Positions 24,051-32,118 of a stretch of DNA of 41,832 nt are shown piece after piece (positions within the stretch are counted from its first letter, which is position 1; each line of letters starts with the position of its first letter). The DNA lies in the NCBI GenBank assembly GCA_036703315.1, contig DATNPH010000279.1, positions 1 through 41,832 of the forward strand, given 5' to 3'. Position numbers and translations under genes: made by a program. Under the pieces are notes generated by a model. It worked only from the letters and a program-made list of their open reading frames with translations. It ran no database searches and was not told where the DNA came from. The stretch comes from DATNPH01 sp036703315. GTDB lineage: Bacteria; Cyanobacteriota; Cyanobacteriia; Cyanobacteriales; Coleofasciculaceae.

Positions 24051-25811
24051 ATGAGCTACAGAATGGATCGGCGAGCTTATGCAGAGACTTTTGGGCCAAC
24101 AGTCGGCGATCGCGTCCGTCTTGCTGATACAGAACTACTCATCGAAGTTGAACAGGATTTCACTACCTACGGCGATGAGGTAAAGTTTGGTGGCGGCAAA
24201 GTCATCCGAGATGGCATGGGACAATCCCCCATTTCTAATGCTGATGGTGCCGTTGATATGGTGATTACGAATGCCCTAATTGTTGACTGGTGGGGTATTG
24301 TTAAAGCCGATATCGGGATTAAAGACGGTAAGATTTTCAAGATAGGCAAGGCAGGTAATCCCTACATTCAGGACAACGTCGATATCATTATTGGTCCTGG
24401 TACTGAGGTGGTTGCAGGTGAAGGAATGATTCTCACCGCTGGAGGCATTGATAGCCACATTCACTTTATCTGTCCACAACAGATTGAAGTAGCGATCGCA
24501 TCTGGCATCACAACCATGATTGGCGGTGGTACTGGCCCCGCTACAGGAACCAATGCTACAACTTGTACCCCTGGCCCTTGGAACATTTACCGAATGCTTC
24601 AGGCAGCGGATGCCTTCCCCATCAATCTCGGCTTTTTAGGTAAAGGTAACAGTAGCCAACCCCAAGGATTGGTGGAACAAGTAGTCGCTGGAGCAATGGG
24701 TTTGAAGCTACACGAAGACTGGGGGACTACGCCAGCAGCCATTGATACTTGCTTGAGTGTGGCTGATCAATATGATGTGCAGGTAGCCATTCACACAGAC
24801 ACCCTGAATGAAGCGGGTTTCGTAGAAACAACTGTCGCCGCCTTTAAGAATCGCACTATCCACACTTACCACACAGAGGGAGCCGGAGGCGGTCATGCTC
24901 CGGATATCATCAAAGTCTGTGGTGAAGCGAATGTATTGCCCTCGTCTACGAACCCGACTCGTCCCTACACCCTCAATACCCTGGAAGAACACCTGGATAT
25001 GCTGATGGTTTGCCATCACCTGGATCGGGGGATTCCTGAAGATGTAGCATTTGCAGAGTCGAGGATTCGCCGCGAAACGATCGCCGCTGAGGATATCCTG
25101 CACGACTTGGGTGCGTTTAGCATGATTTCTTCTGATTCCCAGGCGATGGGACGAGTGGGAGAGGTGATTATTCGCACCTGGCAGACGGCGCACAAAATGA
25201 AGGTGCAACGAGGATTTTTACCCCCCCTAACCCCCCCTGATCAAGGGGGGAAAACTGAGGCAATTCCTCTTTACCAAGCAGGGGCTGAGAATGATAATTT
25301 CCGGGCAAAGCGGTATATTGCCAAGTACACAATTAACCCAGCGATCGCTCACGGTATTGCTCAGTATGTTGGTTCTGTGGAAGAAGGCAAACTAGCTGAT
25401 TTGTGTCTCTGGCGTCCAGCGTTTTTTGGCGTGAAGCCGGAAATGGTGATTAAAGGAGGTATGATCGCGTGGTCGCAAATGGGAGATGCCAATGCTAGTA
25501 TTCCGACACCCCAGCCGGTGCACATGCGCCCGATGTTTGGCAGTTTTGGAGGAGCGATCGCGGCAACATCATTTACCTTTGTTTCCCAAGCCGCATTAGA
25601 ACAAGACATTCCTACTCAACTTGGCTTACAAAAACCAGCTGCTGCTGTCTCAAATACACGACACTTAAGCAAGCGGGATATGAAAGTTAATGATGCCCTA
25701 CCTCACATAGAAGTAGACCCAGAAACTTACGAAGTTAGAGCTGATGGGGAACTACTCATCTGTGAACCCGCAACCGTGTTACCAATGGCACAGCGTTACT
25801 TTTTGTTTTAG
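24051..25811 (+). CDS. ureC: Urease alpha subunit
   Basis: The nickel-containing catalytic subunit that hydrolyses urea. All key residues are present: His136 and His138 (SHIHF), Lys219 for carbamylation (GLKLHEDWG), His248 (AIHTD), His274 (TYHTEGAGGGH), the flap Cys321-His322-His323 and Asp362 (SDSQAMGR). At 586 residues it is about 17-19 longer than the usual 567-570. The excess lies between MKVQRG and NDNFRAKRY, residues about 389-412 (FLPPLTPPDQGGKTEAIPLY...), where ordinary UreC has about eight residues. The insertion is encoded by a C-run/G-run repeat. GGGGAGGAG precedes the start. ureA, ureB and accessory genes are not adjacent, as in some cyanobacteria with scattered urease genes. Confidence 0.97.
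   Translation: MSYRMDRRAYAETFGPTVGDRVRLADTELLIEVEQDFTTYGDEVKFGGGKVIRDGMGQSPISNADGAVDMVITNALIVDWWGIVKADIGIKDGKIFKIGKAGNPYIQDNVDIIIGPGTEVVAGEGMILTAGGIDSHIHFICPQQIEVAIASGITTMIGGGTGPATGTNATTCTPGPWNIYRMLQAADAFPINLGFLGKGNSSQPQGLVEQVVAGAMGLKLHEDWGTTPAAIDTCLSVADQYDVQVAIHTDTLNEAGFVETTVAAFKNRTIHTYHTEGAGGGHAPDIIKVCGEANVLPSSTNPTRPYTLNTLEEHLDMLMVCHHLDRGIPEDVAFAESRIRRETIAAEDILHDLGAFSMISSDSQAMGRVGEVIIRTWQTAHKMKVQRGFLPPLTPPDQGGKTEAIPLYQAGAENDNFRAKRYIAKYTINPAIAHGIAQYVGSVEEGKLADLCLWRPAFFGVKPEMVIKGGMIAWSQMGDANASIPTPQPVHMRPMFGSFGGAIAATSFTFVSQAALEQDIPTQLGLQKPAAAVSNTRHLSKRDMKVNDALPHIEVDPETYEVRADGELLICEPATVLPMAQRYFLF
25214..25254 (+). repeat. Dispersed C-run/G-run repeat inside ureC
   Basis: Two runs of seven C (split by TAA) and then TGATCA followed by a run of G form a near palindrome (CCCCCC-TGATCA-AGGGGGG). 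This resembles intergenic cyanobacterial repeats and sits in frame in the urease gene. Confidence 0.8.
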
Positions 25812-25839
25812 CCTGTATAACGCGGCAGAAAAACGTTAC

Positions 25840-25905
25840 TGAGACTCCCACGCTTAAAAGCATGGGGTTCTTAATCTTGACTACCCGACCCTACGGGCGG
25901 GATAT
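25840..25905 (-). ncRNA. Candidate TnpB omega-RNA scaffold / IS605-type right end
   Basis: On the minus strand, directly after the TnpB remnant, two strong hairpins occur: CCCGCCC-GTA-GGGTCGGG (25884-25901) and CCCATGCTT-TT-AAGCGTGGG (25847-25866, one mismatch). This layout, two stem-loops overlapping the 3' end of tnpB and the element's right end, is what is known for TnpB guide (omega) RNAs. The guide would start just beyond the second hairpin, near 25843 and lower. Expression cannot be judged. Confidence 0.5.
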
Positions 25906-26305
25906 CATGCCCTCTCCTAGGCTCTCGCATTACTGCTACAACATCCTGGTTCTTAGGCACTTTGATTAAGACTTCCGCAGCGACCCGCTCTAACTCTGGG
26001 CAACGACCAAAGGAGGAAGAACGAATCCTTCCAGTTGCAGGTTTAATTTCCGTTGCAGTTCTCCAAGCCGCCCACAAGCGCAGCTCCGCACTATGCCAGT
26101 CATCAACTAACTGACTCACCTGGAGAACGAAGGTATCGGGTTCAATGTGTTTAGCTAACAATGCTGAATACAAATCTCTCTGAGCAACTATTCCACACTC
26201 ACATTGGTGGATGCGTTCCGAGAGTTTTTTCTTTTTTACCCGACCACACTGACAGGTCTGCGACAACTTTGTACTGGCTGAATCAGTAGAATCAGGTATT
26301 ACCAA
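25871..26305 (-). pseudogene. TnpB (IS200/IS605 OrfB) C-terminal remnant
   Basis: A 144-codon open frame that matches only the C-terminal end of TnpB. The zinc ribbon is CQCG (Cys18, Cys20) with CECG (Cys35, Cys37), followed by AQRDLYSALLAKHI, in which Asp44 is the last RuvC-type acidic residue. A tail of about 95 residues follows, as in some cyanobacterial TnpBs. The N-terminal two thirds, with the first two catalytic acids, are missing: the frame is cut where an inverted-repeat element (26297-26399) begins. It therefore cannot be an active nuclease. No tnpA is present. The right-end hairpins survive. Confidence 0.8.
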
Positions 26306-26399
26306 TTCACTAAAATCCTTGCTAAAAATGCTTTTCTTGCTCTCCCCTTAACAAGGGCGTTGGGGCGATGCGTAGCGTACTAAAAGTGAACTGGTATAA
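26297..26399. mobile_element. Short inverted-repeat element truncating tnpB
   Basis: The ends TTACCAATTCACT (from about 26299) and AGTGAACTGGTATAA (to about 26399) are imperfect inverted repeats sharing the core TACCARTTCACT. The roughly 100-base interior holds a C-run/G-run repeat (CTCTCCCCTTAACAAGGGCG). There is no ORF. It abuts the broken 5' side of the tnpB remnant. Confidence 0.55.
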
Positions 26400-26509
26400 A
26401 TTTGCTGTATATGAAGCTAGCGTCAAAATAACTTCAGCAGGAACATTTTCCCCACCTGTATGTCAATTAGATTACGACTGACATATTTATCAGTTAGAGA
26501 GGTTTTTTC

Positions 26510-27229
26510 ATGGTCAACCTTCATACTTTTAAATCAGGAACCGCTGCACTACTGGCGCTAACCATTACTAGCAGTACGATTGTCCCCCTTGTCACTGCTG
26601 TGCCTGCCTCTGCTCAGTGGCGTCGTTCGCCCGAGTCAGGACAAAATGAAAATGACCGCTTAGGACAAAATGGCCGCTACCGACTCGATAACTTAAACTT
26701 AGTCCTTCCCTCTGGCACTTCCATTCCTGTCCGATACGACAAAGAAAAAATCGTTCTAACGCCTGATGAAACTGTACCAGTGACTTTTACAGTGGCAACA
26801 GATGTGAGAAACAGTAACGGCAATGTTGTGATTCCTGAGGGGAGTCAACTCATTGGTGATCTCAGACCTACTTCTGGAGGCAGTCGGTTTGTTGCTAAAG
26901 AGGTGACGCTATTGCGTCGTCGGATGGAGCAGCAGTCAAAACCTTTTTCTATCAATGCCTCTTCAGATGTGGTAACGAGAACTGAAGAAGTGAAGAAGGG
27001 CGCTAACACGGGTTCGATTTTAACAGGTGCAGCGATCGGGGCTGGAGCTGCAGCGGCGATCTCTGCGATTACTGGAGATCACTCCGTCAATGCATGGGAA
27101 GTTATAGGGGGTGCGGGTGCAGGCGCGCTTGGTGGATGGTTGTTGAATCGGAAATCAGCGAACATGGTTGTCGTTTATCCTGAACGAGACTTGAATGTGA
27201 GATTAACGTCTGAATTTGCCCTTCGCTAG
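26510..27229 (+). CDS. Secreted TrbI/VirB10-like beta-barrel protein
   Basis: A 239-residue exported protein: signal peptide about 1-36 (ending VPASAQ), a polar linker, then a beta-rich domain (LPSGTSIPVRYDKEKIVLTP, VIPEGSQLIGDLRPT, SRFVAKEV) that resembles the VirB10/TrbI fold. A glycine-rich hydrophobic stretch (about 167-210, GSILTGAAIGAGAAAAISAI and GGAGAGALGGWLLN) looks like a glycine zipper. There is no conjugation gene nearby, so an envelope role is more likely than DNA transfer. AGAGAGG precedes the start. A strong hairpin follows the stop. The family likeness is by eye only. Confidence 0.75.
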   Translation: MVNLHTFKSGTAALLALTITSSTIVPLVTAVPASAQWRRSPESGQNENDRLGQNGRYRLDNLNLVLPSGTSIPVRYDKEKIVLTPDETVPVTFTVATDVRNSNGNVVIPEGSQLIGDLRPTSGGSRFVAKEVTLLRRRMEQQSKPFSINASSDVVTRTEEVKKGANTGSILTGAAIGAGAAAAISAITGDHSVNAWEVIGGAGAGALGGWLLNRKSANMVVVYPERDLNVRLTSEFALR

Positions 27230-27261
27230 TATCCATAGAAACTTAGGATTTACCGTAGGTC

Positions 27262-27298
27262 ATAGTGCTCACTCTCACGCGCAGAGGGTGAGCACTAT
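27262..27298 (+). terminator. Strong hairpin after the TrbI-like gene
   Basis: ATAGTGCTCAC and its complement GTGAGCACTAT form a stem of 11 bp, extended by CTCT/AGAG with a small bulge, 33 bases after the stop codon. A T-run is lacking, but the stem is long. Probable terminator. Confidence 0.6.
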
Positions 27299-27485
27299 CT
27301 ATCAGAAATATTTTATAAATAAACTTTAATCAGTTACCCCGGAGTGTACAGCAAGCCGCTTCTACCCTACCCCAGCCCTCCCTAAGGAGAGATTAAAGGG
27401 GGTTAAGAGGTGATGTAGGCTACACCCAGGTGCCTAGCCGTCAAGTGTGACGGCTGTGCGATCGCTCTCATTTTCTTCAAACTTG

Positions 27486-27543
27486 TTTTCATTTTCATTT
27501 CATATTTTAAAATAAAGTAGCTTTCATTTTTCTTTCATTTTTC
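27486..27543 (+). promoter_or_regulatory. Direct TTTCATTT repeats upstream of mntH
   Basis: Two exact tandem 11-bp copies, CTTTCATTTTT at 27521-27531 and 27532-27542, are preceded by two looser TTTTCATTT motifs at about 27486-27501. Helically phased direct repeats are typical binding sites of OmpR-type regulators. Manganese uptake in Synechocystis is under the ManS-ManR two-component system, so a ManR-like site is an attractive guess. They lie about 95 bases before the mntH ATG. Confidence 0.4.
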
Positions 27544-27637
27544 TAATAACCTTGTTGGGTTTCAGATGGCTAAACATACCTCCTGTGCTTGATTTTGCCA
27601 ATCTAAAATCCCAAATCCCAAATTCCAAACAGTATTT

Positions 27638-28963
27638 ATGCCTTTGCCAAAAACTCCCCCTCAACAGCCCAGTCTGCCTGAAGTTCACCGCACTATTCCC
27701 ATTCCTGACGTAAAAAGCTTTTGGCGTAAGCTATTGGCTTTCGCGGGACCCGGATACCTAGTATCTGTGGGATATATGGATCCCGGTAACTGGGCAACGG
27801 ATATCGCCGGTGGAGCGCAGTTTGGTTACACGCTGCTATTCGTGATTATGCTCTCCAACCTAATGGCGATTTTGCTGCAATCTCTGTGTGTGCGTCTGGG
27901 AGTGGCAACAGAGCGAGACTTGGCTCAGGCATGCCGAGATTATTACAGCCGTCCCGTGGCAGTTTTTTTGTGGATACTTTGTGAGATAGCGATCTGCGCC
28001 TGTGATTTAGCAGAAGTTATCGGCAGCGCGATCGCTTTACAACTGTTGTTTGGTATCCCTCTGACTTGGGGTGTATGCATCACCATTATGGATGTCTTGG
28101 TGTTGCTACTGATTCAGCGCCACGGCTTTCGCTATGTCGAAGCCTTAATCATTACCTTAGTGTCAACCATTGGACTTTGTTTTGCAGCCGAGTTGTTCTT
28201 TTCTCGCCCTGATCTGGGCGGCATTTTTCAGGGTTTTGTTCCTAGACCTGAAATTGTAGAAAATCCAGAAATGCTTTATATTGCGCTGGGCATTTTAGGA
28301 GCAACGGTCATGCCTCATAATTTGTATTTGCACTCAGCGATCATACAAACACGGGCTTGGCAACGTACCCCCGAAAAGAAACGAGAAGCCATCAAATTTG
28401 GTTCCATTGATTCAACAATTGCTCTATCTTTCGCTTTGTTTATCAATGGTGCAATTTTAATTGTGTCAGCAGCGACGTTTCATTCTTCAGGGAATCACAA
28501 CGTTGCTGAAATTCAAGATGCTTATAAATTGCTCTCGCCTTTATTAGGTGTTCAACTCGCTAGTTTTTTATTTGCTGTGGCATTACTAGCATCCGGTCAA
28601 AGTTCAACGATGACTGGAACTTTGGCTGGACAAATTGTCATGGAAGGTTTTGTAAGTCTCCATCTAGCGCCCTGGTTACGCCGTTTGATCAGTAGGCTCT
28701 TGGCAATTATTCCCGCTTTAATCTGTATTATTTGGTTTGGGGAAAGCAGTACTACAAGCTTGCTGATTTTTAGTCAAGTAATCTTGAGTTTGCAACTGTC
28801 GTTTGCCGTGTTTCCGTTAGTCATGTTTACAAGCGATCGCCGCATCATGGGTGAGTTTGTCAATCCCGTCTGGTTAAAACTTCTGGCTTGGTCGGTTGCT
28901 ATCTTGATTGGGACACTGAATGTTTGGCTTCTAATTCAAACTTTTTTGGGATGGTTAAAATAA
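27638..28963 (+). CDS. mntH: Nramp-family Mn2+/metal:H+ symporter
   Basis: A 441-residue inner-membrane transporter with about eleven hydrophobic segments. The Nramp signature DPGN (48-51, GYMDPGNWATD) in TM1 and VMPHNLYLHS (224-233) in TM6 provide the metal-coordinating Asp, Asn and Met. The loop QSSTMTGTLAGQ between later helices is also typical. Manganese supply matters for photosystem II. The gene is monocistronic, with an AT-rich upstream region carrying phased direct repeats. The N-terminal 25 residues are proline-rich and cytosolic. Confidence 0.95.
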   Translation: MPLPKTPPQQPSLPEVHRTIPIPDVKSFWRKLLAFAGPGYLVSVGYMDPGNWATDIAGGAQFGYTLLFVIMLSNLMAILLQSLCVRLGVATERDLAQACRDYYSRPVAVFLWILCEIAICACDLAEVIGSAIALQLLFGIPLTWGVCITIMDVLVLLLIQRHGFRYVEALIITLVSTIGLCFAAELFFSRPDLGGIFQGFVPRPEIVENPEMLYIALGILGATVMPHNLYLHSAIIQTRAWQRTPEKKREAIKFGSIDSTIALSFALFINGAILIVSAATFHSSGNHNVAEIQDAYKLLSPLLGVQLASFLFAVALLASGQSSTMTGTLAGQIVMEGFVSLHLAPWLRRLISRLLAIIPALICIIWFGESSTTSLLIFSQVILSLQLSFAVFPLVMFTSDRRIMGEFVNPVWLKLLAWSVAILIGTLNVWLLIQTFLGWLK

Positions 28964-29006
28964 AGTCTTAAGTGGGAAGTTTGAAGGATGAAGGGAGGGT
29001 AGAGTA

Positions 29007-29038
29007 TGAAATTTCAGCCTTCAGCCTTCAAAATTTCA
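29007..29038 (+). terminator. Inverted repeat after mntH
   Basis: TGAAATTT (29007-29014) and AAATTTCA (29031-29038) flank TTCAGCC heptamers 44 bases past the mntH stop. It may end the transcript, or it may only be part of an STRR-containing repeat. Confidence 0.4.
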
Positions 29039-29140
29039 CGCATTGATTAAAGACTCGTTTAAGGCTCTGTGCACAGAACATACAGAGTCCCACGATCGCT
29101 CCCAGCCTAGTACCCCCTTTTTCAGTAACCCACAACTGTG

Positions 29141-29167
29141 TAGAGACGTTCCGGCGGAACGTCTCTA
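29141..29167. repeat. Perfect 13-bp palindromic hairpin repeat
   Basis: TAGAGACGTTCCG (29141-29153), one spacer base, and the exact complement CGGAACGTCTCTA (29155-29167). Hairpins of the TAGAGACGTT...AACGTCTCTA type are common dispersed intergenic repeats in cyanobacteria. Confidence 0.75.
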
Positions 29168-29232
29168 GACGGCTAGACTAACCTTATCTATTTTGAATCG
29201 CAACATAAAAAATTGTTTTATACTAAAAGTAG

Positions 29233-29249
29233 CCGACAGGATACGTCGG
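29233..29249. promoter_or_regulatory. CCGAC-N7-GTCGG operator candidate
   Basis: A perfect 5-bp inverted repeat with 7-base spacing, followed at once by AT-rich sequence (AATATATAATAAATTAAG) that could hold a promoter. It lies about 43 bases upstream of the small ribbon-helix-helix gene and may be its autoregulatory site. Confidence 0.4.
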
Positions 29250-29291
29250 AATATATAATAAATTAAGTTAACCTAGAAAAAGGTAGAGCCA

Positions 29292-29450
29292 ATGAAACTA
29301 AAAGGGCGGGTAACTGCTTATCTACCAGAAGAAATCCAAGCAGCCCTGGAAAAATGGGCTGAGGAAGAAAGTCGCTCATTAAGTAGCCTAGCGACCTATC
29401 TATTGACCAAGGCTGTTAAAGATCGCCAACAACAAGAGAAAAAAGATTAA
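29292..29450 (+). CDS. 52-residue ribbon-helix-helix-like protein
   Basis: A short gene with ATG at 29292, TAA at 29448-29450 and AAGGTAGAG just upstream. The product begins MKLKGRVTAYLPEEIQAALEKWAEEESRSLSSLATYLL, which has the strand-helix-turn-helix pattern of CopG/Arc-type DNA-binding proteins (strand RVTAYLP, helix A from EEI, turn SRSLS, helix B from SLATYLLTKAV). A basic tail follows. Such proteins repress their own promoters, are antitoxins, or control plasmid copy number. No toxin gene is adjacent. An inverted repeat upstream may be its operator. Confidence 0.75.
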   Translation: MKLKGRVTAYLPEEIQAALEKWAEEESRSLSSLATYLLTKAVKDRQQQEKKD

Positions 29451-29717
29451 ACCAGCCACCAACGCCCAAGCGCCACAGCGCTTACACAATAAGTGAGTGA
29501 TCTGGATTCGGCAAAATTAAGACCGTGATACAGCCAAAGCTTATTAGCATTTCGATCAGCCATAAAACCACGTTCGACGGCTCCGTTCGTTGATTTGGTG
29601 ACTAGAGAATGCCAGCGTCAATACGGAGCCAAGAACGACGAAGATTTCTCCCCAAGGATGACCTATGTCCGGTCAACAGTATTCTAGGTAGATAAACCTA
29701 TCAATAATAAGGGGGAT
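29451..29717. other. Gap without recognised features
   Basis: No credible ORF, repeat or RNA is visible in these 267 bases. Fragments on the minus strand have several stops and could be old transposase debris, but nothing can be named. Confidence 0.3.
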
Positions 29718-30101
29718 TCAGCGTCTTTCCCCAGTAAAAATATCCTTAAAGATATCGAGGATTCCCTCTTCCTTGAAGTCCTTAAACTCCCCAGCATCAA
29801 ACCAGACACCGTAGCAGACTGGACATTTTTCATACCAAATGTGAGTCTGTCTGAGGTCAACCATTTTTGTCATTTTGGTCTGACATTTCGGGCAATTTAT
29901 GTCGGCTATTTCATCGAATTTTTTACCTGTTGCGGCGTCGCCAATGTCTATACTCTCAGAGCCTGTGACAGTTCTAAGTGTCTGAGCCTCCTGGGAATCA
30001 AACCAAATTCCCTTGCAGTTTGTGCAGCGGTCTACTTCAATCGTTGAAAAGATAACCGATTCTAGGCTTCCTTGACACTTAGGGCATTGCATCTGGCTCA
30101 T
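29718..30101 (-). CDS. Double zinc-ribbon protein (zf-TFIIB type)
   Basis: A 127-residue protein with two TFIIB-type zinc ribbons: CPKC (6-9) with CTNCKGIWFD (26-35), and CPKC (70-73) with CPVCYGVWFDAGE (93-105). Each ribbon has the CxxC-CxxC plus WFD signature of the zf-TFIIB family found widely in bacteria. A short acidic linker lies between them and a helical tail follows. The function of the family is unknown. The next gene on this strand, upstream, is the Tat-exported hydrolase. Confidence 0.85.
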   Translation of the reverse strand: MSQMQCPKCQGSLESVIFSTIEVDRCTNCKGIWFDSQEAQTLRTVTGSESIDIGDAATGKKFDEIADINCPKCQTKMTKMVDLRQTHIWYEKCPVCYGVWFDAGEFKDFKEEGILDIFKDIFTGERR

Positions 30102-30163
30102 TATTCAAGAAATTAATTCATCAGGTTTGGAATGTGATTAATGTACCATAACCCTACCACGAG

Positions 30164-31000
30164 TCAGGCAACACCATGCTCCTTAAACCAAGCTTGTAGG
30201 CGTTTCCAGCCGTCTTCTGCTTGCTCTTTCCGATAGGAGGGACGGTAGTCGGCAAAGAAAGCATGTGGTGTGTCTGGGTAAAGAACAATTTCTGAACCAC
30301 TGTTGCCAGCTTTAAGAGCCTGACGCATTTGTTCTACTGTATTGTTAGGAATTCCATTGTCACTACCGCCATAAAGCCCCAAAATTGGCGCTTTTAACTC
30401 AGCAGCAATATCAATGGGATGCTTAGGAGTTAGCGGTTTAGACTCACCGACTAAGCGCCCGTACCAGGCAACGCCAGCTTTTACCTTGGGGTTATAGGCT
30501 GAATACAGCCAGGTAATACGCCCACCCCAGCAAAAACCTGTGATTCCCAACTTGTCGATGTTCCCCTTACTAGAATTTTCTGCCCAAGCAACGGTGGCAT
30601 CTAAATCAGACAAAACTTGGGCATCTGGAACTTTAGAGACAACCTTAGACTGGATTTCTGGAATTTCGCTTATCTTGGAAACATCGCCCTGACGGACAAA
30701 CATTTCAGGAGCGATCGCTAAATAGCCTAACTTAGCAAAGCGACGACAGATATCCTGGATGTGTTCGTGGACACCAAAAATTTCCTGCACCACCAGCACT
30801 ACAGGAAAATTTTCGCCAGTAGCAGGCATAGCTCTATAAGCTGGAATTTCCCCATCTTTAACAGGAATCTTTACGGCACCCGCCACCAACTCCTGAGTAT
30901 CTGTGGTGATAACTTGAGCAGAAATTGGATGAGTCGCCAGCGCGAACCCTACGGCTAGTGTGGAAGCAACGATGAATTTCCGGCGCGTGAAATCACCCAT
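30164..31000 (-). CDS. Tat-exported dienelactone hydrolase family protein
   Basis: A 278-residue alpha/beta hydrolase. The start at 31000 is preferred over 31051: GGAGA precedes it by nine bases and the product then begins with a twin-arginine signal (FTRRKFIVAST, hydrophobic stretch, cleavage near ISAQ at about 29). The dienelactone hydrolase triad is Cys157 in GFCWGG, Asp214 in YGGSDNGIP and His246 in TPHAFFAD. The substrate in the periplasm is unknown; family members range from chlorocatechol breakdown to general esterases. It is divergent from the HpsE-like gene. Confidence 0.9.
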   Translation of the reverse strand: MGDFTRRKFIVASTLAVGFALATHPISAQVITTDTQELVAGAVKIPVKDGEIPAYRAMPATGENFPVVLVVQEIFGVHEHIQDICRRFAKLGYLAIAPEMFVRQGDVSKISEIPEIQSKVVSKVPDAQVLSDLDATVAWAENSSKGNIDKLGITGFCWGGRITWLYSAYNPKVKAGVAWYGRLVGESKPLTPKHPIDIAAELKAPILGLYGGSDNGIPNNTVEQMRQALKAGNSGSEIVLYPDTPHAFFADYRPSYRKEQAEDGWKRLQAWFKEHGVA

Positions 31001-31141
31001 AGGTGGTTTTCTCCAAGTACTACTCCAATGGATTTTAACTGACTGGGGCACTAGCCATTAACTTGCACAGAGCCACTGTTGAACTCAGAACTAGGCATAC
31101 TACACAATAGTGCTGTCGAGTTCCAATTCTTGATAAAGACG

Positions 31142-32116
31142 ATGGTTGTTGACTTGACTGTTGCCATTCCTACTTATAACGGGCAAAAGCGTTTACCAGA
31201 AGTTTTAGAGCGGCTGCGAACCTCCTGCCAAACCACAATTTATCCTCAAAACTTTAGCTGGGAAGTCATTGTTGTTGACAACAATAGTACCGATGACACA
31301 GCGAAGGTTGTTCAAGCTTATCAAGCCAATTGGTCAAAAGACTATCCTTTACGCTATTGCTTCGAGCCGAAACAGGGAGCAGCGTTTGCACGAAAGCGTG
31401 CCTTTGAGGAAGCCAGAGGCACACTAGTTGGTTTTCTAGACGATGACAACATACCCGCACCTGACTGGATAGCCGCTGCCTACAGGTTTGCTCAAGAACA
31501 CCCAGAAGCTGGTGCTTATGCCAGTCAAATTCATGGTGTTTTTGAAGTGACACCTCCAGAAAATTTTCATCGACTTGCTCCATTTTTAGCCATTACCCAG
31601 CGAGGTTCAAAACCACTGCGTTATGAACCGCAAAAGAGAGTATTACCTCCGTCAGCTGGGTTGGTTGTACGCAAACAAGTTTGGTTAGACACTGTTCCAT
31701 CTCAGCTGGTTTTGACAGGGCGCACCCCTAACAGTATGGTTACCAGCGAAGATTTGGAGATGCTATCTCATATTCAAGCCAATGGTTGGGAAATTTGGTA
31801 CAACCCGGCGATGCAAATTGATCACAAAATCCCTTATTGGCGTTTGGAACGCGACTACTTAATTCCCTTTTTTCGTGGGATTGGGTTAAGTCGCCATGTG
31901 ACGCGGATGCTGAGTGTTAAACCCTGGCAGCGACCCCTTGCTACTCTAGCTTATATGATAAATGATTTGCGAAAAATTACTTTCCACTTGCTCAAACACG
32001 GGCGTAACGTCCGTTCTGACTTGATAGCGGCTTGTGAAATGGAACTATTCGTCAGTAGTTTAGTGAGTCCTTTTTACCTGTGGAGACATGGGTATTTTAA
32101 TGGTAAAGGTCACTAA
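31142..32116 (+). CDS. hpsE: Family 2 glycosyltransferase, HpsE-like
   Basis: A 324-residue GT-A transferase using a nucleotide sugar. The N-terminal domain shows VAIPTYNG, VVDNNSTDDT, the acceptor-binding QGAAFARKRA and the metal-binding LDDDNIP. A C-terminal part with SEDLEML and YLIPFFRGIGLSRH follows. The sequence resembles HpsE of the hormogonium polysaccharide locus, which supports motility in filamentous cyanobacteria. The ATG at 31142 is chosen; the longer frame begins with a TTG at 31079 in the divergent promoter region. No other hps genes are adjacent. The HpsE name is by memory of the family. Confidence 0.8.
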   Translation: MVVDLTVAIPTYNGQKRLPEVLERLRTSCQTTIYPQNFSWEVIVVDNNSTDDTAKVVQAYQANWSKDYPLRYCFEPKQGAAFARKRAFEEARGTLVGFLDDDNIPAPDWIAAAYRFAQEHPEAGAYASQIHGVFEVTPPENFHRLAPFLAITQRGSKPLRYEPQKRVLPPSAGLVVRKQVWLDTVPSQLVLTGRTPNSMVTSEDLEMLSHIQANGWEIWYNPAMQIDHKIPYWRLERDYLIPFFRGIGLSRHVTRMLSVKPWQRPLATLAYMINDLRKITFHLLKHGRNVRSDLIAACEMELFVSSLVSPFYLWRHGYFNGKGH

Positions 32117-32118
32117 CG

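Larger units (their letters stand above)
27230..27637. other. Gap upstream of mntH with repeats and direct-repeat operator candidate
   Basis: After the terminator hairpin there is a C-run/G-run dispersed repeat (about 27362-27406), a HIP1 octamer near 27460 and an AT-rich block with several TTTCATTT motifs (27486-27543), described separately. The rest is featureless. Confidence 0.5.

Noticed and set aside
26510..27229. Conjugation system around the TrbI-like protein
   Set aside because: No other transfer gene is nearby; the likeness covers only the beta domain.
31079..31141. N-terminal extension of the HpsE-like protein from a TTG
   Set aside because: The glycosyltransferase fold starts right after the ATG at 31142 and the extension lies in the divergent promoter region.
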